Both the position numbers and the translations under genes were made by a program. From positions 1,123,501 to 1,187,500 of the forward strand of contig NZ_WQDA01000001.1 in the NCBI RefSeq assembly GCF_013032855.1: a stretch of 64,000 bases of DNA, given 5' to 3'. Origin of the DNA: Ruegeria arenilitoris. Lineage in GTDB: Bacteria; Pseudomonadota; Alphaproteobacteria; Rhodobacterales; Rhodobacteraceae. Below are positions 19,593 through 29,139 of the stretch, in pieces. The stretch's first letter is position 1. Every line of letters starts with the position of its first letter. The notes under the pieces were generated by a model that was not told where the DNA came from, did no database searches, and saw only the letters and a program-made list of their open reading frames with translations.

Positions 19593-21242
19593 ATGCTGCG
19601 CGCCCTTGATATCCGCGATATGCTGATCATCGACCGGCTGGAATTGACCTTTCAGCCGGGCTTGAACGCGCTGACCGGCGAGACGGGGGCGGGCAAGTCG
19701 ATCCTGCTCGACTCGCTGGGCTTTGTGCTGGGCTGGCGCGGTCGGGCCGAACTGGTCCGGCAGGGGGCCGCGCAGGGCGAGGTCGTGGCCGAGTTCGAAC
19801 TGCCCGAGGGTCATCCCGCCCATGCGATCCTGACCGAGGCCGGTTTGCCCGGCGGCTCGGAACTGATCCTGCGCCGCGTCAACACTGCCGAGGGGCGCAA
19901 AACCGCCTGGGTCAATGACCGCCGCTGCTCGGGCGAGGTGCTGCGGGCGCTGTCGGAAACCTTGGTCGAACTGCACGGACAGCATGATGACCGGGGCCTG
20001 CTGAACCCGCGCGGCCATCGCGGCATGCTGGACGCCTATGCCGGGGCCGAGCCGCAATTGGCCGCCGTGCGCGCCGCCTGGACCGAGATGGCGCGGGCCC
20101 GCAAGGCCCTGGCCGAGACCGAGGCCGCCGTGGCCGCCGTGCGCAGCGAAGAGGAATTTCTGCGGCATTCCGTGGCCGAACTCGACAAACTTGATCCGCA
20201 GCCGGGCGAGGACGCCGAACTCGACGCGCGCCGCCGGATGATGCAGGGGGCCGAGCGCATCCGTGACGACGTGGCCCGCGCCTTTGCCCTGCTGGGCGGT
20301 GACGGGGCCGAAGGGGCGATGGCGGATGCCGTGCGCTGGCTGGAAGGCGTCGCCGACCGGGCCGAGGGCCAACTGGACGAGCCGATCGCCGCCCTGGGGC
20401 GCGCCCTGATCGAACTGGGCGAGGCGCAGGACGGCGTGACCGCCTGCCTCGAGGCGCTGGACTTCAACCCGGCCGAGTTGGAGCAGACCGAGGAACGTCT
20501 GTTCGCCATCCGCGCGCTGGCCCGCAAGCATGACGTGGCCCCCGATGACCTGAGCGGTTTCGCCGACACGCTGCGCGCCCGACTGGGCCAGCTTGAGGCC
20601 GGAGACGCTGACCTGGCCGACCGCCGTGCTGCAGTTCAGGTCGCGCAGGTCACCTATGATGCTGCCGCCGAGGCGCTTAGCGCCCTGCGGCGAGAGGCTG
20701 CCGACCAGCTGGACGGGGCGGTAATGGCCGAGCTTGCGCCGCTGAAGATGGAGCGTGCGGTGTTCCAAACCCAGATCACGCCCGCCGACCCCGGACCCGA
20801 AGGGCAGGACGCCGTGGCCTTTACCGTGGCCACCAACCCGGGCGCGCCGTCGGGTCCGCTGAACAAGATCGCCTCGGGTGGAGAGCTCAGCCGCTTTCTG
20901 CTGGCGCTCAAGGTGTGCCTGTCGGGCGATGACAGCACCCGGACCATGATCTTTGACGAAATCGACCGCGGTGTCGGCGGCGCCACGGCCGATGCCGTGG
21001 GCCGCAGGCTTGCGGCGCTGGCGCAGGGTGGGCAGGTGCTGGTGGTAACCCATTCACCGCAGGTCGCGGCCCGCGCGGCGCATCACTGGCGGGTTCAGAA
21101 ACACGTGACCGACGGGCAGACCCTGTCCACCGTCCTGCCGCTGTCCGAACCGGACCGGATCGACGAGATCGCGCGCATGGTCTCGGGTGACGTCATCACG
21201 GATGAAGCCCGCGCGGCTGCCCGTTCGTTGTTGCAGGCCTGA
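19593..21242 (+). CDS. recN: DNA repair protein RecN
   Basis: RecN is an SMC-like ATPase acting in double-strand break repair. The 549-residue protein has an N-terminal ABC-type head with Walker A GETGAGKS (residues 29-36), a Gln-loop region, a charged coiled-coil middle (about 150-370) and a C-terminal head with the ABC signature SGGELSRFLLALK, Walker B MIFDEIDRGVGG and the switch histidine in VVTHSPQVA. No convincing SOS box is visible in the short upstream gap, so it may be read from the bamD promoter. Confidence 0.96.
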   Translation: MLRALDIRDMLIIDRLELTFQPGLNALTGETGAGKSILLDSLGFVLGWRGRAELVRQGAAQGEVVAEFELPEGHPAHAILTEAGLPGGSELILRRVNTAEGRKTAWVNDRRCSGEVLRALSETLVELHGQHDDRGLLNPRGHRGMLDAYAGAEPQLAAVRAAWTEMARARKALAETEAAVAAVRSEEEFLRHSVAELDKLDPQPGEDAELDARRRMMQGAERIRDDVARAFALLGGDGAEGAMADAVRWLEGVADRAEGQLDEPIAALGRALIELGEAQDGVTACLEALDFNPAELEQTEERLFAIRALARKHDVAPDDLSGFADTLRARLGQLEAGDADLADRRAAVQVAQVTYDAAAEALSALRREAADQLDGAVMAELAPLKMERAVFQTQITPADPGPEGQDAVAFTVATNPGAPSGPLNKIASGGELSRFLLALKVCLSGDDSTRTMIFDEIDRGVGGATADAVGRRLAALAQGGQVLVVTHSPQVAARAAHHWRVQKHVTDGQTLSTVLPLSEPDRIDEIARMVSGDVITDEARAAARSLLQA

Positions 21243-21327
21243 TGCAGCCAGGCGGCGACACTTGCCTTCAATATCTTGTCAGCCGACTTTTCTACGCGCT
21301 CGGCGTGGCTTAGTAAGGGATACCTGT

Positions 21328-21336
21328 TTATCCACA
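21328..21336 (+). promoter_or_regulatory. Consensus DnaA box upstream of the CLC gene
   Basis: TTATCCACA is a perfect match to the DnaA-box consensus and ends 7 nt before the ATG at 21344. It is the only such perfect copy I noticed in the window. A single copy can arise by chance, so function is uncertain. Confidence 0.35.
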
Positions 21337-21343
21337 AGGCCCT

Positions 21344-23029
21344 ATGACACAGTCAACCCGAACCGTCCTGCGCACTCAGCTCAACCAGGCCCTGGCCGCG
21401 CTCAAGGACGCGTGGCGGGTGCTGCGGCACCGCGGGCCAAGCCAGATCCAGTTCTGGTTCATTGCGCTGGTGATCGGGATCACGGCGGGTTTCATGGCCT
21501 TGGGATTTCGCAAGGGGATCGCGGCTCTGCAAGCGCTGGTCTATCAGACCGATGACATCCTGTTTCTGCACAGCTTTGCGGAGAAACTGCACTGGACCTG
21601 GATTTTGGCGATCCCCACGGTTGGAGGGCTGGTCGTCGGGATCATCCTGCACCGCTTTACCGATGACGGGAGAGTTCGGTCTGTCGCCGATGTGATCGAA
21701 GGATCCGCGATCAGTGATGGCCGGGTCGAAACCAAAGCAGGGGTCGCGTCGTTTTTTGCCTCGCTGATCACGCTCAGCACGGGCGGGTCGACGGGCCGGG
21801 AAGGACCTGTCGTGCACATGGCCGGCGTGATTTCAACCTGGGTGTGCCAGCGTATCAACGCGGATGGAATAACCGGCCGCGACCTCCTGGGCTGCGCCGT
21901 GGCCGCCGCTGTATCGGCCAGCTTCAACGCCCCGATCGCCGGAGCGCTGTTCGCGCTGGAAGTCGTGCTTCGCCATTTTGCAGTCCACGCATTTGCACCG
22001 ATCGTGATCGCGTCGGTGGCCGGCACTGTCATCAACCGGCTGGCATATGGCGATGTGACAGAGTTTGTCTTGGATACGCCCGGATCCCTGCAATTCTACG
22101 TCGAACTTCCGGCCTTTTTGATCCTTGGGCTGATCTGCGGGCTGGTCTCGCTTCTGCTGATGCGGTCGATCTTTTTTGCCGAAGATTTCGGCAATCACGT
22201 GCAGGCGCGCCTGTCGCTGCCGCGCTGGCTGCGACCCGCCGTGTCCGGCGCGATGCTGGGCGTGCTGGCGGTGTGGTTTCCGCATATCATCGGCGTCGGA
22301 TACGAGACGACCATCCGTGCCCTGACCGGAGATCTGGTGCTGACTACGGCCATACTGTTTGCAGTGATGAAAACCGTGGCAGTGGCCATAACCATGGGTG
22401 GTCGTATGGGCGGAGGGGTATTTTCTCCGTCGTTGATGATCGGCGCGTTGACTGGCCTTGCTTTTGGCCTGATCGCCACAGGCCTTCTGCCAAGCGTGTC
22501 GGGTACGCATACGCTTTATGCCTTTGCCGGCATGGGCGCTGTCGCGGCGGCGGTTCTGGGCGCTCCGATCTCGACCACGTTGATTGTTTTCGAACTGACC
22601 GGAGACTGGCAGATCGGGCTTGCCGTGATGGTCTCGGTGTCCATGTCCACGGCGTTGGCCTCGCGCCTTGTGGACCGGTCCTTCTTTCTGACCCAGCTCG
22701 AGCGCCGCGGGGTACATCTGGCCGCCGGGCCACAGGCTTACTTGCTGGCGATGCTGCGGGCCGGGGCCGTGATGCGCCCGCTGGGAGATCCGAATACGGC
22801 AAGCAGGGAGGAGGTTCAGGAGATGATCGAGCAGGGCCTGTGCGTCCGGGCCAGCGCAACCCTCGAGGCGGCAATGCCGTATTTTGATCGAGACGGAATC
22901 ACCTGGCTCCCGGTGGTTGTTCGGGATGATGACGGGGTCGAAAACCCGGTCGGAGCCTTGTACCACGTGGACGCATTGAAGGCGTACAATCGTGCACTGG
23001 CCGCAACAGCGGCCGAGGAACACTCGTGA
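21344..23029 (+). CDS. CLC-type chloride channel or H+/Cl- exchanger with C-terminal CBS-like domain
   Basis: This is an inner-membrane CLC family protein of 561 residues. The hallmark GREGP lies at 151-155, with the gating glutamate at 153. The first CLC motif usually written GSGIP is not conserved (the region reads DVIEGSAISDG), as in several prokaryotic branches. MGGRMGGGVFSPSLMIGA matches the GxFxP anion-site motif. The last 90 residues look like a CBS-type regulatory region. Whether it is a channel or an exchanger, and which anion it carries, cannot be told. No partner gene is obvious. Confidence 0.9.
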   Translation: MTQSTRTVLRTQLNQALAALKDAWRVLRHRGPSQIQFWFIALVIGITAGFMALGFRKGIAALQALVYQTDDILFLHSFAEKLHWTWILAIPTVGGLVVGIILHRFTDDGRVRSVADVIEGSAISDGRVETKAGVASFFASLITLSTGGSTGREGPVVHMAGVISTWVCQRINADGITGRDLLGCAVAAAVSASFNAPIAGALFALEVVLRHFAVHAFAPIVIASVAGTVINRLAYGDVTEFVLDTPGSLQFYVELPAFLILGLICGLVSLLLMRSIFFAEDFGNHVQARLSLPRWLRPAVSGAMLGVLAVWFPHIIGVGYETTIRALTGDLVLTTAILFAVMKTVAVAITMGGRMGGGVFSPSLMIGALTGLAFGLIATGLLPSVSGTHTLYAFAGMGAVAAAVLGAPISTTLIVFELTGDWQIGLAVMVSVSMSTALASRLVDRSFFLTQLERRGVHLAAGPQAYLLAMLRAGAVMRPLGDPNTASREEVQEMIEQGLCVRASATLEAAMPYFDRDGITWLPVVVRDDDGVENPVGALYHVDALKAYNRALAATAAEEHS

Positions 23030-23034
23030 TGCAG

Positions 23035-23054
23035 CAGTGGCAGGCGGGCCACTG
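23035..23054 (+). terminator. Possible terminator after the CLC gene
   Basis: CAGTGGC (23035-23041) pairs with GCCACTG (23048-23054) around a 6-nt loop. A T-rich but interrupted stretch follows. The stem is only 7 bp, so this is a weak candidate. Confidence 0.4.
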
Positions 23055-23152
23055 AGAGTTTCTCTTTGATTTTGACGCCTTGTCAAAAAATGAGAGCATT
23101 CTAGCCTGATGGAAGAATTATCCCTGATAGTCACTTTGATTGAGGTGTGAAC

Positions 23153-23818
23153 ATGGCTTTCGAACGGTCTTCTTTGCTGACTGTGGTGGCTGCGGTTTCG
23201 ATGATTGGTGCTGTCCCCGCGCGGGCGCAGGAGGCTCCGTACGTGACCGGCTTTCTCGGTATCACCGATATGGGCGACTATGATTTTGATTTTTTCCAGA
23301 CAGTTCCTTCGGTCGTGGTTGGCCAAGGCACCATCACAACCGACAATGGTGTAACCTACGGTCTGGCCGTCGGACTGCGTGTCGCGCCAAATCTGCGGGC
23401 CGAGTTCGAACTTTCATATGCTTCGAATGATACCAAGGAAATCGGCCGCCCGTTTACTCAGTATGACGGAAGCTTTGATGCGACCTTCGGGATGGCAAAC
23501 CTTTGGTATGACGTCCCGGTACAGGGCAGGTTCAAGCCCTATGTTGGTGGCGGGCTCGGGTTTGCACGCGTGTCCCACGACGGTCAGTCCGGTGCTGGCG
23601 TGACACTGGTCGATGACAGTGACACCGCCATTGCGGGGCAATTGGGGTTTGGCGGACGTTTTCAGGTAGGGGAACGCGGGAACATTGACATCGGGTACCG
23701 CTACAAGACGACCGGCGATCTTGATTTCGCCACGACCCAAGTGTTCATCCCGACAGATCTCGCGAATGGCCGCTACTCTTCGCACTCGCTCATTGTCGGA
23801 TACAGCTACAGTTTCTGA
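23153..23818 (+). CDS. Outer membrane beta-barrel protein
   Basis: A 221-residue protein with a signal peptide (cleavage after PARA, about residue 25) and a mature part of alternating amphipathic strands typical of a small, probably eight-stranded, outer-membrane barrel. It contains LGFGGRFQ, YVGGGLGFARV and ends in YSYSF, with the C-terminal aromatic residue used for Bam recognition. ATG 23153 is preceded by GAGGT with 6-nt spacing. It resembles the porin-like OmpA/Omp25 barrel superfamily but lacks an OmpA peptidoglycan domain. Its exact role is unknown. Confidence 0.8.
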   Translation: MAFERSSLLTVVAAVSMIGAVPARAQEAPYVTGFLGITDMGDYDFDFFQTVPSVVVGQGTITTDNGVTYGLAVGLRVAPNLRAEFELSYASNDTKEIGRPFTQYDGSFDATFGMANLWYDVPVQGRFKPYVGGGLGFARVSHDGQSGAGVTLVDDSDTAIAGQLGFGGRFQVGERGNIDIGYRYKTTGDLDFATTQVFIPTDLANGRYSSHSLIVGYSYSF

Positions 23819-23827
23819 CAGACGTAG

Positions 23828-23855
23828 TTGAGGGCCAGGTTTGTCCAGCCCTCAA
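23828..23855. terminator. Bidirectional hairpin between convergent genes
   Basis: TTGAGGGC (23828-23835) and GCCCTCAA (23848-23855) form a perfect 8-bp stem with a 12-nt loop. It lies 10 nt after the barrel gene stop and overlaps the stop of the DUF427 gene on the other strand, so it could serve both. There is no long T-run on either side. Confidence 0.5.
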
Positions 23856-24196
23856 ATCTGTTCGACCTTCACCGACTCCAGCGGGTAGAAAGCAAGGTAG
23901 CCTTTGATTTCGGCAACGGCGGGAATTGGATCTTCATAGCTCCAGACCGCATTCTGCGTCACGCTCGACTTGTTGACGATCGAGTAGTGCGTAGCATCGC
24001 CTTTGTGCGGGCAATGGGTCAACTTGTCGGTCTTGTCCAGAAAGGCCATCGCGATGTCTGCGCGTGGAAAGTAGATGACGGGAGCCAGATCGCCTTCCAA
24101 CAGTTCCAGGGCGTTGGTCGTTTCGCCCAGAATCGCGCCACCGGACCTGACGCACCACTTGCCAGGTGCTTTGCGGATCTTGATGTAGTCTGTCAT
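23852..24196 (-). CDS. DUF427 domain protein
   Basis: A 114-residue cytoplasmic protein with no signal peptide. It shows the DUF427 pattern: an N-terminal beta region with VVY/IYFP-type strand (PVIYFPRADI), then THCPHKGDATHYS and SYEDPIPAVAEIKGYLAFYP. The last two motifs are hallmarks of the family. No biochemical function is known to me. The gene stands alone, convergent with the beta-barrel gene and downstream of the Xaa-Pro aminopeptidase on the same strand. Confidence 0.88.
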   Translation of the reverse strand: MTDYIKIRKAPGKWCVRSGGAILGETTNALELLEGDLAPVIYFPRADIAMAFLDKTDKLTHCPHKGDATHYSIVNKSSVTQNAVWSYEDPIPAVAEIKGYLAFYPLESVKVEQI

Positions 24197-24259
24197 GTCT
24201 GCTCCTTCCCTCGTCGTCGCGGCCTCGTTGTGGTCAGGCCTTCGCCTATGCCCATAATA

Positions 24260-24279
24260 TGTGACAAACGGGTGTCACA
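24260..24279. promoter_or_regulatory. Inverted repeat upstream of the DUF427 gene
   Basis: TGTGACA (24260-24266) and TGTCACA (24273-24279) form a perfect 7-bp inverted repeat with a 6-nt centre. It overlaps the stop of the upstream aminopeptidase gene and lies about 65-80 nt before the DUF427 start. It may be an operator or a transcript-end hairpin. The spacing does not fit a CRP site. Confidence 0.4.
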
Positions 24280-26065
24280 AGGGCGCGGTTGCGGCATCCA
24301 ACCACAGTTGCGCGGCATGTGACAGTCTTGGCCGGACTTTTTCCGCCACGTCCCGGTGATACGCGTTCAACCAATCACGCTCGGCAGTGGTCAGCATGTC
24401 GACGACGATCAGGCGTCGATCGATGGGGACATATGTCAGTGTCCGCCAGCACAGCATCGCGCGCTCGGGGTCTGCGCCGGGTAGGGCGGGGGCCTCCTCA
24501 ACAACCAGCAGGTTCTCAATCCGAATGCCGAAGGCACCTTCGCGGTAGTAACCCGGTTCGTTCGACAGGATCATCCCGGGCTCGAGCGGAACGTGGCTGA
24601 CCCGCGCCAGGCGCTGTGGCCCTTCGTGAACGCTCAGGTATGCGCCGACACCGTGGCCGACGCCGTGATTGAAATCCTGGCCCGCGGCCCACAAAGGTGC
24701 CCGGGCGATGCACTCGATGTCTCGACCGGCCAGACCAACGGGCCAGCGCAGTTGCGACATCGCGATCATTCCCTTCAGAACCCGGGTAAAGCAGGTTTTT
24801 TCCTCGTCTCCCACCGTGCCGATGGGGATCGTCCGGGTGATGTCCGTGGTACCATCCAGATACTGCCCGCCGCTGTCCAGAACCAGAATATGACCGTCCT
24901 GAAGCCGGCTGTCGGTTTCTTCGGTCACTCTGTAGTGCATGATGGCGCCGTTTGGCCCGGTGCCCGCAATGGTGTCGAACGAGATATCCTGCAACGCATT
25001 GTCGCGCCGCCGGTTCTCCTCCAGCCGTGTGACCACCTGCGTTTCGGTCACGCTGCCGGTGGGTTGGGCATCCAGCCAGCACAGAGTCTCGATGACTGCG
25101 GCGGCGTCACGAAGATGCGCGGCGGCGCTGCCGGCAATTTCGGCTTCGTTCTTGCAGGCCTTGGGCCGGGCGCAGGGATCGCCACCGTCCACAGCCCGGT
25201 CGCCAAGCACATCGGCAACGGCTTGCGGCAGAGTTCCCACGTCCACTTGCACCGCGCCCTCAAGCGCCGCAACAGCGTTCAGGAACGCGTCGGGTTCGTG
25301 GATCGAAACGCGCGGCCCCAGATGCTCGTCCATCCCCTTCAGCTTTTTTGCGGCCATGAACAGGTCCACGTGCCCGTCGGCCTGCAAAATCGCAAACCCA
25401 TGCGCAACCGGGTTATATGGGATGTCTGACCCGCGGATGTTCAGCAGCCACATGATCGAATCCGGCAACGTGATGACCGCAGCCGACCTCCCGTTCTGAG
25501 CCAGAACCGAAGCCAGCCGCGAAACCTTGCTTTCGGCGCTTTCGCCTGCAAATTCCAGCGGGTGCACCTTGACCGGGTTCATTGGCGGTGGTGGCTGGTC
25601 GGACCAGATGCGGTCCACAAGATTGTCTGACGGAACCAACTGGATCCCGCTATTCTGCAGTTCGGCCCGGGTTGCCGTGATCTTTCCGGCGGAATGCAGC
25701 CACGGATCGAACGCCACCCGCCCTCCATCGGGCAACTGCTGTTTCAACCACGCCGAAAGGCTTACGTCGGGCCACGGTACCGGCGTGAAATCGGGCGCCA
25801 CCTGCGCCTTGACCTGAGTGCGATACCGACCATCCACAAATACGCCGGCCACGTTTCGCAGCGCTGCGCAGAACCCGGCAGAACCAGTGAATCCGGTCAG
25901 CCATGCCAGCCGCCCGTCGCGGGCGGCCACATATTCGCCCTGATGCGCGTCGGCACGTGGGACGATGAAGCCATCCAGTCCTTCGCGCTCCAACTCTGTG
26001 CGCAAAGCCGCCAATCTTGGCGGCCCCTGTTCGGGTCGCGCCGTGACTTCGAAAGACTGGAACAT
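24275..26065 (-). CDS. pepP: Xaa-Pro aminopeptidase (M24B family)
   Basis: This metallopeptidase removes N-terminal residues preceding proline. From ATG 26065 it has 596 residues, the long three-domain form with two creatinase-like N-terminal domains and a C-terminal pita-bread domain. Metal ligands are visible in VLDSGGQYLDGTTDITRT (two Asp), HGVGHGVG (His), EPGYY and RIENLLVV (two Glu). GGAG lies 6 nt before ATG 26065; an ATG at 26071 is too close to it. The assignment as an aminopeptidase P relative is firm, the exact substrate is not. Confidence 0.9.
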   Translation of the reverse strand: MFQSFEVTARPEQGPPRLAALRTELEREGLDGFIVPRADAHQGEYVAARDGRLAWLTGFTGSAGFCAALRNVAGVFVDGRYRTQVKAQVAPDFTPVPWPDVSLSAWLKQQLPDGGRVAFDPWLHSAGKITATRAELQNSGIQLVPSDNLVDRIWSDQPPPPMNPVKVHPLEFAGESAESKVSRLASVLAQNGRSAAVITLPDSIMWLLNIRGSDIPYNPVAHGFAILQADGHVDLFMAAKKLKGMDEHLGPRVSIHEPDAFLNAVAALEGAVQVDVGTLPQAVADVLGDRAVDGGDPCARPKACKNEAEIAGSAAAHLRDAAAVIETLCWLDAQPTGSVTETQVVTRLEENRRRDNALQDISFDTIAGTGPNGAIMHYRVTEETDSRLQDGHILVLDSGGQYLDGTTDITRTIPIGTVGDEEKTCFTRVLKGMIAMSQLRWPVGLAGRDIECIARAPLWAAGQDFNHGVGHGVGAYLSVHEGPQRLARVSHVPLEPGMILSNEPGYYREGAFGIRIENLLVVEEAPALPGADPERAMLCWRTLTYVPIDRRLIVVDMLTTAERDWLNAYHRDVAEKVRPRLSHAAQLWLDAATAPL

Positions 26066-26149
26066 CTGCATCTCCTTCGGCTCACTACAGGTCTTGATCG
26101 CCTGCCTTCACCTTTCTTTTAAATGCTCTCGCTGGAGGCAAGACCGGCC

Positions 26150-28027
26150 TCATCCGGCCTTTTTCATGCCCATCACGCGGGCCCGCGCGCGCGGGTCGCT
26201 GTCGAACAGCGCGGCTAATTGCTCGGTCATCGCTCCTGCCAGCTGTTCGACATCGGTGATCGTGACCGCGCGATCATAATAGCGGGTGACGTCGTGGCCG
26301 ATGCCGATGGCCAGTAACTCGACCATCTTGCGCTTTTCGACCATGGCGATGACATCGCGCAGATGCTTCTCAAGGTAGTTGGCGGGGTTCACGCTGAGTG
26401 TTGAATCATCGACCGGAGCGCCATCCGAGATCACCATCAGGATCTTGCGCTGTTCACGACGCGCCAGCATCCGGCGGTGGGCCCATTCCAACGCCTCGCC
26501 GTCAATGTTTTCCTTCAGCAGGCCTTCTTTCATCATCAGGCCAAGATTGGGCCGTGCGCGGCGCCAAGGCGCGTCGGCGCCCTTGTAGACGATGTGGCGC
26601 AGGTCGTTCAGGCGGCCGGGCTGCTGCGGCCTGCCGTCGTTCAGCCACGCCTCACGCGCTTGTCCGCCTTTCCAGGCCCGCGTCGTGAAGCCCAGGATCT
26701 CGACCTTCACGTTGCACCGTTCCAGCGTGCGGGCCAGAACATCGGCACAGATTGCTGCGATGGAAATCGGCCGTCCACGCATCGAGCCCGAATTGTCCAG
26801 CAACAGTGTCACCACGGTGTCGCGGAACTCGGTATCCTTCTCGACCTTGAAGCTGAGCGGCGTCGTGGGGTTGGCCACCACCCGCGCCAGCCGGCCGGCA
26901 TCCAGAATGCCCTCTTCGCGGTCAAACTCCCAGCTGCGGTTCTGCTGCGCCTGAAGGCGGCGCTGCAGCTTGTTGGCCAAACGGCTGACGGCGCCCTTCA
27001 GCGGCTCGAGCTGCTGATCAAGATAGGCGCGCAGCCGTTCCAGTTCGGCGGGCTCGGCAAGGTCCTCGGCCGCAATCTCCTCGTCATGCGTGTTCAGGTA
27101 GACCATGTAGTCTGGATCGGCCTCGGATGCGGGCGGAGGGGCAGGCGGCTCCAAAGGCGCTTCGCCTTCGGGCATCTCGGCTTCTTCACCCATCTCGTCC
27201 TCGGCCATCTCGTCCATCGAGACCTGTGCCTGAGACTGATCCTGTTGCTCTTCCTGAGTTTGCTCGGGCGTCGCGTCGGCGTCCTGTTCGTCTTGGTCGT
27301 CCTGGCCGGTGCTGTCCGGATCGGGCTGTTCTTCGGCGTCTTCCTCGGCCTGATCTTCCTGATCTTCGTCCAGTTCGTCCGGGTCGTCACCCAACTGGTC
27401 GCCATAGCCCAGATCCTTGATCATCTGGCGCGCGAATCTGGCGAATTCGGCCTGATCCGAGAGCACCTCGTCGAGATTCTCCAACACACCGCCGGCCTGT
27501 TCCTCGATGAACCCGCGCCACAGGTTCATGACGTTCTCGGCTGCAGCGGGCAGATCACGCCCGGTCGCCAGATGACGGATCAGATAACCCGCCGCCACCG
27601 CAAGCGGTGCCTCGGAGGGTTGCTTGCATTGGTCATAGCCGCGCCGCAACGCCTCGTGACCGATCTTGACGTCAATGTTCGAAGCCGTGCCGGGCATGTC
27701 CCGGGCGCCCATCGCCTCGCACCGGGCGGTTTCCATCGCTTCATAGAGGTCGCGCGCCATATCTCCCGGAGGCGCATAGCGCGCATGCGTCGCATCGTCA
27801 TGGTAGCGCCGGTTCAGCGCGAGGGCATCTGCTGTGCCCCGCGCCAAAAGAACCTCTTCGCGTGTCATTCGACGTGACACCTGCGGCAGGCGCATCGAGT
27901 CCCCGGACAGGCCCGACGGGTCGACGGAATAGCTTACCGACAACTCGGGATCATCGGCCATGACCTTGGTCGCCTCGGCCAGAGCCTTCTTGAACGGATC
28001 AGCAGGGTTGTCGTTCTTCTGCGCCAT
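26150..28027 (-). CDS. cobT: Cobaltochelatase subunit CobT
   Basis: CobT is part of the aerobic CobNST complex that inserts cobalt into hydrogenobyrinic acid diamide. The 625-residue protein has a helical N-terminal part, a highly acidic Asp/Glu/Gln-rich middle (about 215-295) and a C-terminal von Willebrand A domain whose metal-ion site DNSGSM starts at residue 411. It follows cobS on the same strand with a 125-nt hairpin-containing spacer. The large CobN subunit is not in the window. Confidence 0.95.
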   Translation of the reverse strand: MAQKNDNPADPFKKALAEATKVMADDPELSVSYSVDPSGLSGDSMRLPQVSRRMTREEVLLARGTADALALNRRYHDDATHARYAPPGDMARDLYEAMETARCEAMGARDMPGTASNIDVKIGHEALRRGYDQCKQPSEAPLAVAAGYLIRHLATGRDLPAAAENVMNLWRGFIEEQAGGVLENLDEVLSDQAEFARFARQMIKDLGYGDQLGDDPDELDEDQEDQAEEDAEEQPDPDSTGQDDQDEQDADATPEQTQEEQQDQSQAQVSMDEMAEDEMGEEAEMPEGEAPLEPPAPPPASEADPDYMVYLNTHDEEIAAEDLAEPAELERLRAYLDQQLEPLKGAVSRLANKLQRRLQAQQNRSWEFDREEGILDAGRLARVVANPTTPLSFKVEKDTEFRDTVVTLLLDNSGSMRGRPISIAAICADVLARTLERCNVKVEILGFTTRAWKGGQAREAWLNDGRPQQPGRLNDLRHIVYKGADAPWRRARPNLGLMMKEGLLKENIDGEALEWAHRRMLARREQRKILMVISDGAPVDDSTLSVNPANYLEKHLRDVIAMVEKRKMVELLAIGIGHDVTRYYDRAVTITDVEQLAGAMTEQLAALFDSDPRARARVMGMKKAG

Positions 28028-28097
28028 ATCTATCAGCCCTCACTCACGCCCTTAGGCCCGACGCCCGGTCGAAGTTACCGGACCCCGCCTTCATCTG

Positions 28098-28142
28098 GCC
28101 CCCGATGTCCCCGCCGGGGGCGTTGCGCCCGAACCGGGCGCA
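28098..28142. repeat. Hairpin pair in the cobS-cobT spacer
   Basis: GCCCCC (28098-28103) can pair with GGGGGC (28116-28121). Immediately after, TGCGCCCG (28124-28131) and CGGGCGCA (28135-28142) form a perfect 8-bp stem with a 3-nt loop. No U-run follows on the minus strand. Style and loop size recall the mraY-murD hairpins, so it could be a REP-like element or an operon-internal mRNA structure. Confidence 0.55.
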
Positions 28143-28152
28143 GCCGATGCCA

Positions 28153-29139
28153 TCAACCCAGGCTCACGCTGGCCGCGCTTTCCGGCAGTTCTTCATCAAA
28201 ACAACGCTGATAGAACTCGGCAACGGTCTGCCGTTCCAGCTCGTCGCATTTGTTCAGGAAAGACAGGCGGAAGGCGTAGCCCACGTCGCGGAAGATTTCG
28301 GCGTTCTGCGCCCAGTTGATAACCGTACGCGGGCTCATCACGGTCGACAGATCGCCGTTCATGAACGCCGTCCGGGTCAGGTCGGCAACGGTGACCATCT
28401 GGCTGACGGTCTTGCGGCCTTTTTCGGTATTGTAATGCGGCGCTTTGGACAGAACGATCATCACCTCGGCGTCGTGGCTGAGATAGTTCAGCGTCGCCAC
28501 CAGCGACCAGCGGTCCATCTGGGCCTGGTTGATCTGCTGAACGCCATGATACAGGCCGGTGGTGTCACCCAGGCCGACGGTGTTGGCAGTGGCGAACAGG
28601 CGGAAATAGGGGTTGGGCGTAATGATCTCGTTCTGGTCCAGCAAGGTGAGCTTGCCGTCATGCTCCAGAACCCGCTGGATCACGAACATCACGTCGGCGC
28701 GGCCTGCATCGTATTCGTCGAACACGATGGCCACAGGGTTGCGCAGCGCCCAGGGCAGGATGCCCTCGTGGAATTCAGTCACCTGTTTGCCATCACGCAG
28801 CTTGATCGCATCCTTGCCGATGAGGTCGATCCGGCTGATGTGGCTGTCCAGATTGACGCGCACAGCAGGCCAGTTCAGTCGCGCAGCAACCTGCTCGATA
28901 TGGGTCGATTTGCCGGTGCCGTGATAGCCCTGGATCATCACCCGGCGGTTGTGGGTGAACCCGGCCAGAATTGCCAGCGTGGTTTCGGGGTCAAACTTGT
29001 AGGTAGGGTCGATTGCCGGAACGCGGTCGCTGCTTTCGGCGAACCCTTTGACGGACATATTGCTGTCGATCCCGAACACGTCACGGACCGAGATCTCTTC
29101 GGTGGGTTTTGCGTTGATATCGGTCGATCCGTCAGCCAT
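28153..29139 (-). CDS. cobS: Cobaltochelatase subunit CobS (AAA+ ATPase)
   Basis: CobS is the AAA+ motor that, with CobT, drives cobalt insertion by CobN in B12 synthesis. From ATG 29139 it has 328 residues. Walker A GYHGTGKS lies at 71-78, followed by Walker [10 protein letters not shown] and sensor region [12 protein letters not shown]. The frame is open upstream but the added residues do not look like CobS, and AAGG precedes this ATG. The C-terminus [11 protein letters not shown] and AEFYQRCF are typical. It should be co-transcribed with cobT. Confidence 0.95.
   Translation of the reverse strand: MADGSTDINAKPTEEISVRDVFGIDSNMSVKGFAESSDRVPAIDPTYKFDPETTLAILAGFTHNRRVMIQGYHGTGKSTHIEQVAARLNWPAVRVNLDSHISRIDLIGKDAIKLRDGKQVTEFHEGILPWALRNPVAIVFDEYDAGRADVMFVIQRVLEHDGKLTLLDQNEIITPNPYFRLFATANTVGLGDTTGLYHGVQQINQAQMDRWSLVATLNYLSHDAEVMIVLSKAPHYNTEKGRKTVSQMVTVADLTRTAFMNGDLSTVMSPRTVINWAQNAEIFRDVGYAFRLSFLNKCDELERQTVAEFYQRCFDEELPESAASVSLG

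Noticed and set aside
19566-21053. Long minus-strand open frame opposite recN
   Set aside because: RecN motifs on the plus strand are complete; the minus-strand product is low-complexity and lacks a ribosome site.
24260-24279. CRP/FNR-type binding site
   Set aside because: The TGTGA and TCACA halves are 10 nt apart, not the 6 nt required for CRP, so it is kept only as an unassigned inverted repeat.
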